Source: CALGSZ01 sp042408955 (GTDB lineage Bacteria > Chloroflexota > Chloroflexia > Thermomicrobiales > UBA6265). Taken from it: a stretch of 14,972 nucleotides of DNA. Location: contig JBHOQQ010000184.1 in assembly GCA_042408955.1 (NCBI GenBank), forward strand, positions 1 to 14,972, given 5' to 3'. The first letter of the stretch is position 1. Every line of letters begins with the position of its first letter. Both the position numbers and the translations under genes were made by a program. This document shows positions 14,831 to 14,972 of the stretch, one piece after another. The notes under the pieces are model-generated. The model did not search any database and was not told where the DNA came from. It saw only the letters and a list, made by a program, of their open reading frames with translations.

Positions 14831-14972
14831 TCCAGGCAGGCGCGGATGTCGTACTCGTCGCGCATGACCATACATATGAGCGGTTCGCGCCACTGGATGA
14901 CCAAGGCCAGCCCGACCCGGAGCACGGGATCCGGCAGTTCGTCGTCGGCACGGGCGGCCGAAGCCACTACGG
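14830..14972 (+). pseudogene. Internal piece of the metallophosphatase, inverted; continues off the window
   Basis: The plus strand from about 14830 encodes FQAGADVVLVAHDHTYERF, APLDDQGQPDPEHG and IRQFVVGTGGRSHY without a stop to the window end. This is the metal-binding AHDH motif (usually GHDH) and the conserved FVVGTGG strand of calcineurin-like phosphatases. It has no upstream part of the gene and no start. In an intact gene this segment would directly precede the SEVRQSG piece on the same strand. Here the two meet head to head, so it is the flipped partner of that piece. Whether the gene continues normally past 14972 cannot be seen. Confidence 0.75.

Noticed and set aside
14702..14893. 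A 63-residue free-standing gene on the minus strand
   Set aside because: Only the part left of 14830 resembles a protein family. The N-terminal portion is antisense to the plus-strand phosphatase segment.
8600..14972. Insertion sequence, integrase or CRISPR array explaining the damage
   Set aside because: No transposase or recombinase-like frame, no terminal inverted repeats and no spaced repeat array were seen.

Overview
This is a roughly 60% GC bacterial window whose two halves differ. The left half (1-8.4 kb) is tightly packed, intact housekeeping DNA. The right half (8.6-14.97 kb) is a damaged accessory locus. The gene complement (Trm112-like protein, ruvB, queA, a lipoprotein cyclophilin, dnaN-recF), the Gram-positive-type LexA boxes (CGAAC-N4-GTTCG) and the strong Shine-Dalgarno sites would suit a Chloroflexota bacterium, perhaps a Sphaerobacter/Nitrolancea-like Thermomicrobia. 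That placement rests on resemblance alone and is low confidence.

Layout. Positions 1-140 hold two minus-strand tRNAs, Leu(CAG, cut by the window edge) and Thr(CGT), behind a good sigma-70-type promoter at 173-202. From 417 to 4248 runs a plus-strand series with several stop/start overlaps: a membrane-anchored TPR protein, a Trm112-like zinc-ribbon protein, ruvB, queA and a secreted cyclophilin lipoprotein. ruvB also has a perfect palindromic LexA box just upstream. A perfect 17-bp hairpin (4278-4320) separates this series from a convergent minus-strand operon (5261-4382). That operon encodes a Rad52-like single-strand annealing protein and a small helical protein. Its promoter (TTGACA, 17 bp, TAGAAT) has one LexA box filling the spacer and a second just downstream of the -10, so it is a clear SOS promoter. 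dnaN (5569-6711) and recF (6841-8052) follow on the plus strand from a divergent extended -10 promoter. RuvB, the annealing protein, RecF and the beta clamp make the left half a DNA replication and repair neighbourhood.

After a small hypothetical gene (8398-8165), the minus strand carries what was once an envelope-sensing operon: OmpR-type response regulator, histidine kinase, ABC ATPase, large two-domain FtsX-type permease and, further on, a secreted Fn3-domain protein. Only the regulator is still open from end to end. The kinase has a one-base insertion, an in-frame TAG and a 3' deletion that joins it to the last ~24 codons of the ABC ATPase. The permease has a one-base frameshift and an in-frame TAG. 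The Fn3 gene has a one-base frameshift. At the right edge, two pieces of a metallophosphatase gene lie head to head on opposite strands, meeting near 14830, which is the signature of an inversion breakpoint inside the gene.

The most interesting items are the doubly LexA-controlled single-strand annealing operon beside dnaN, the SOS box with a possibly leaderless start at ruvB, the multiply broken sensor/transporter operon, and the metallophosphatase inversion junction.
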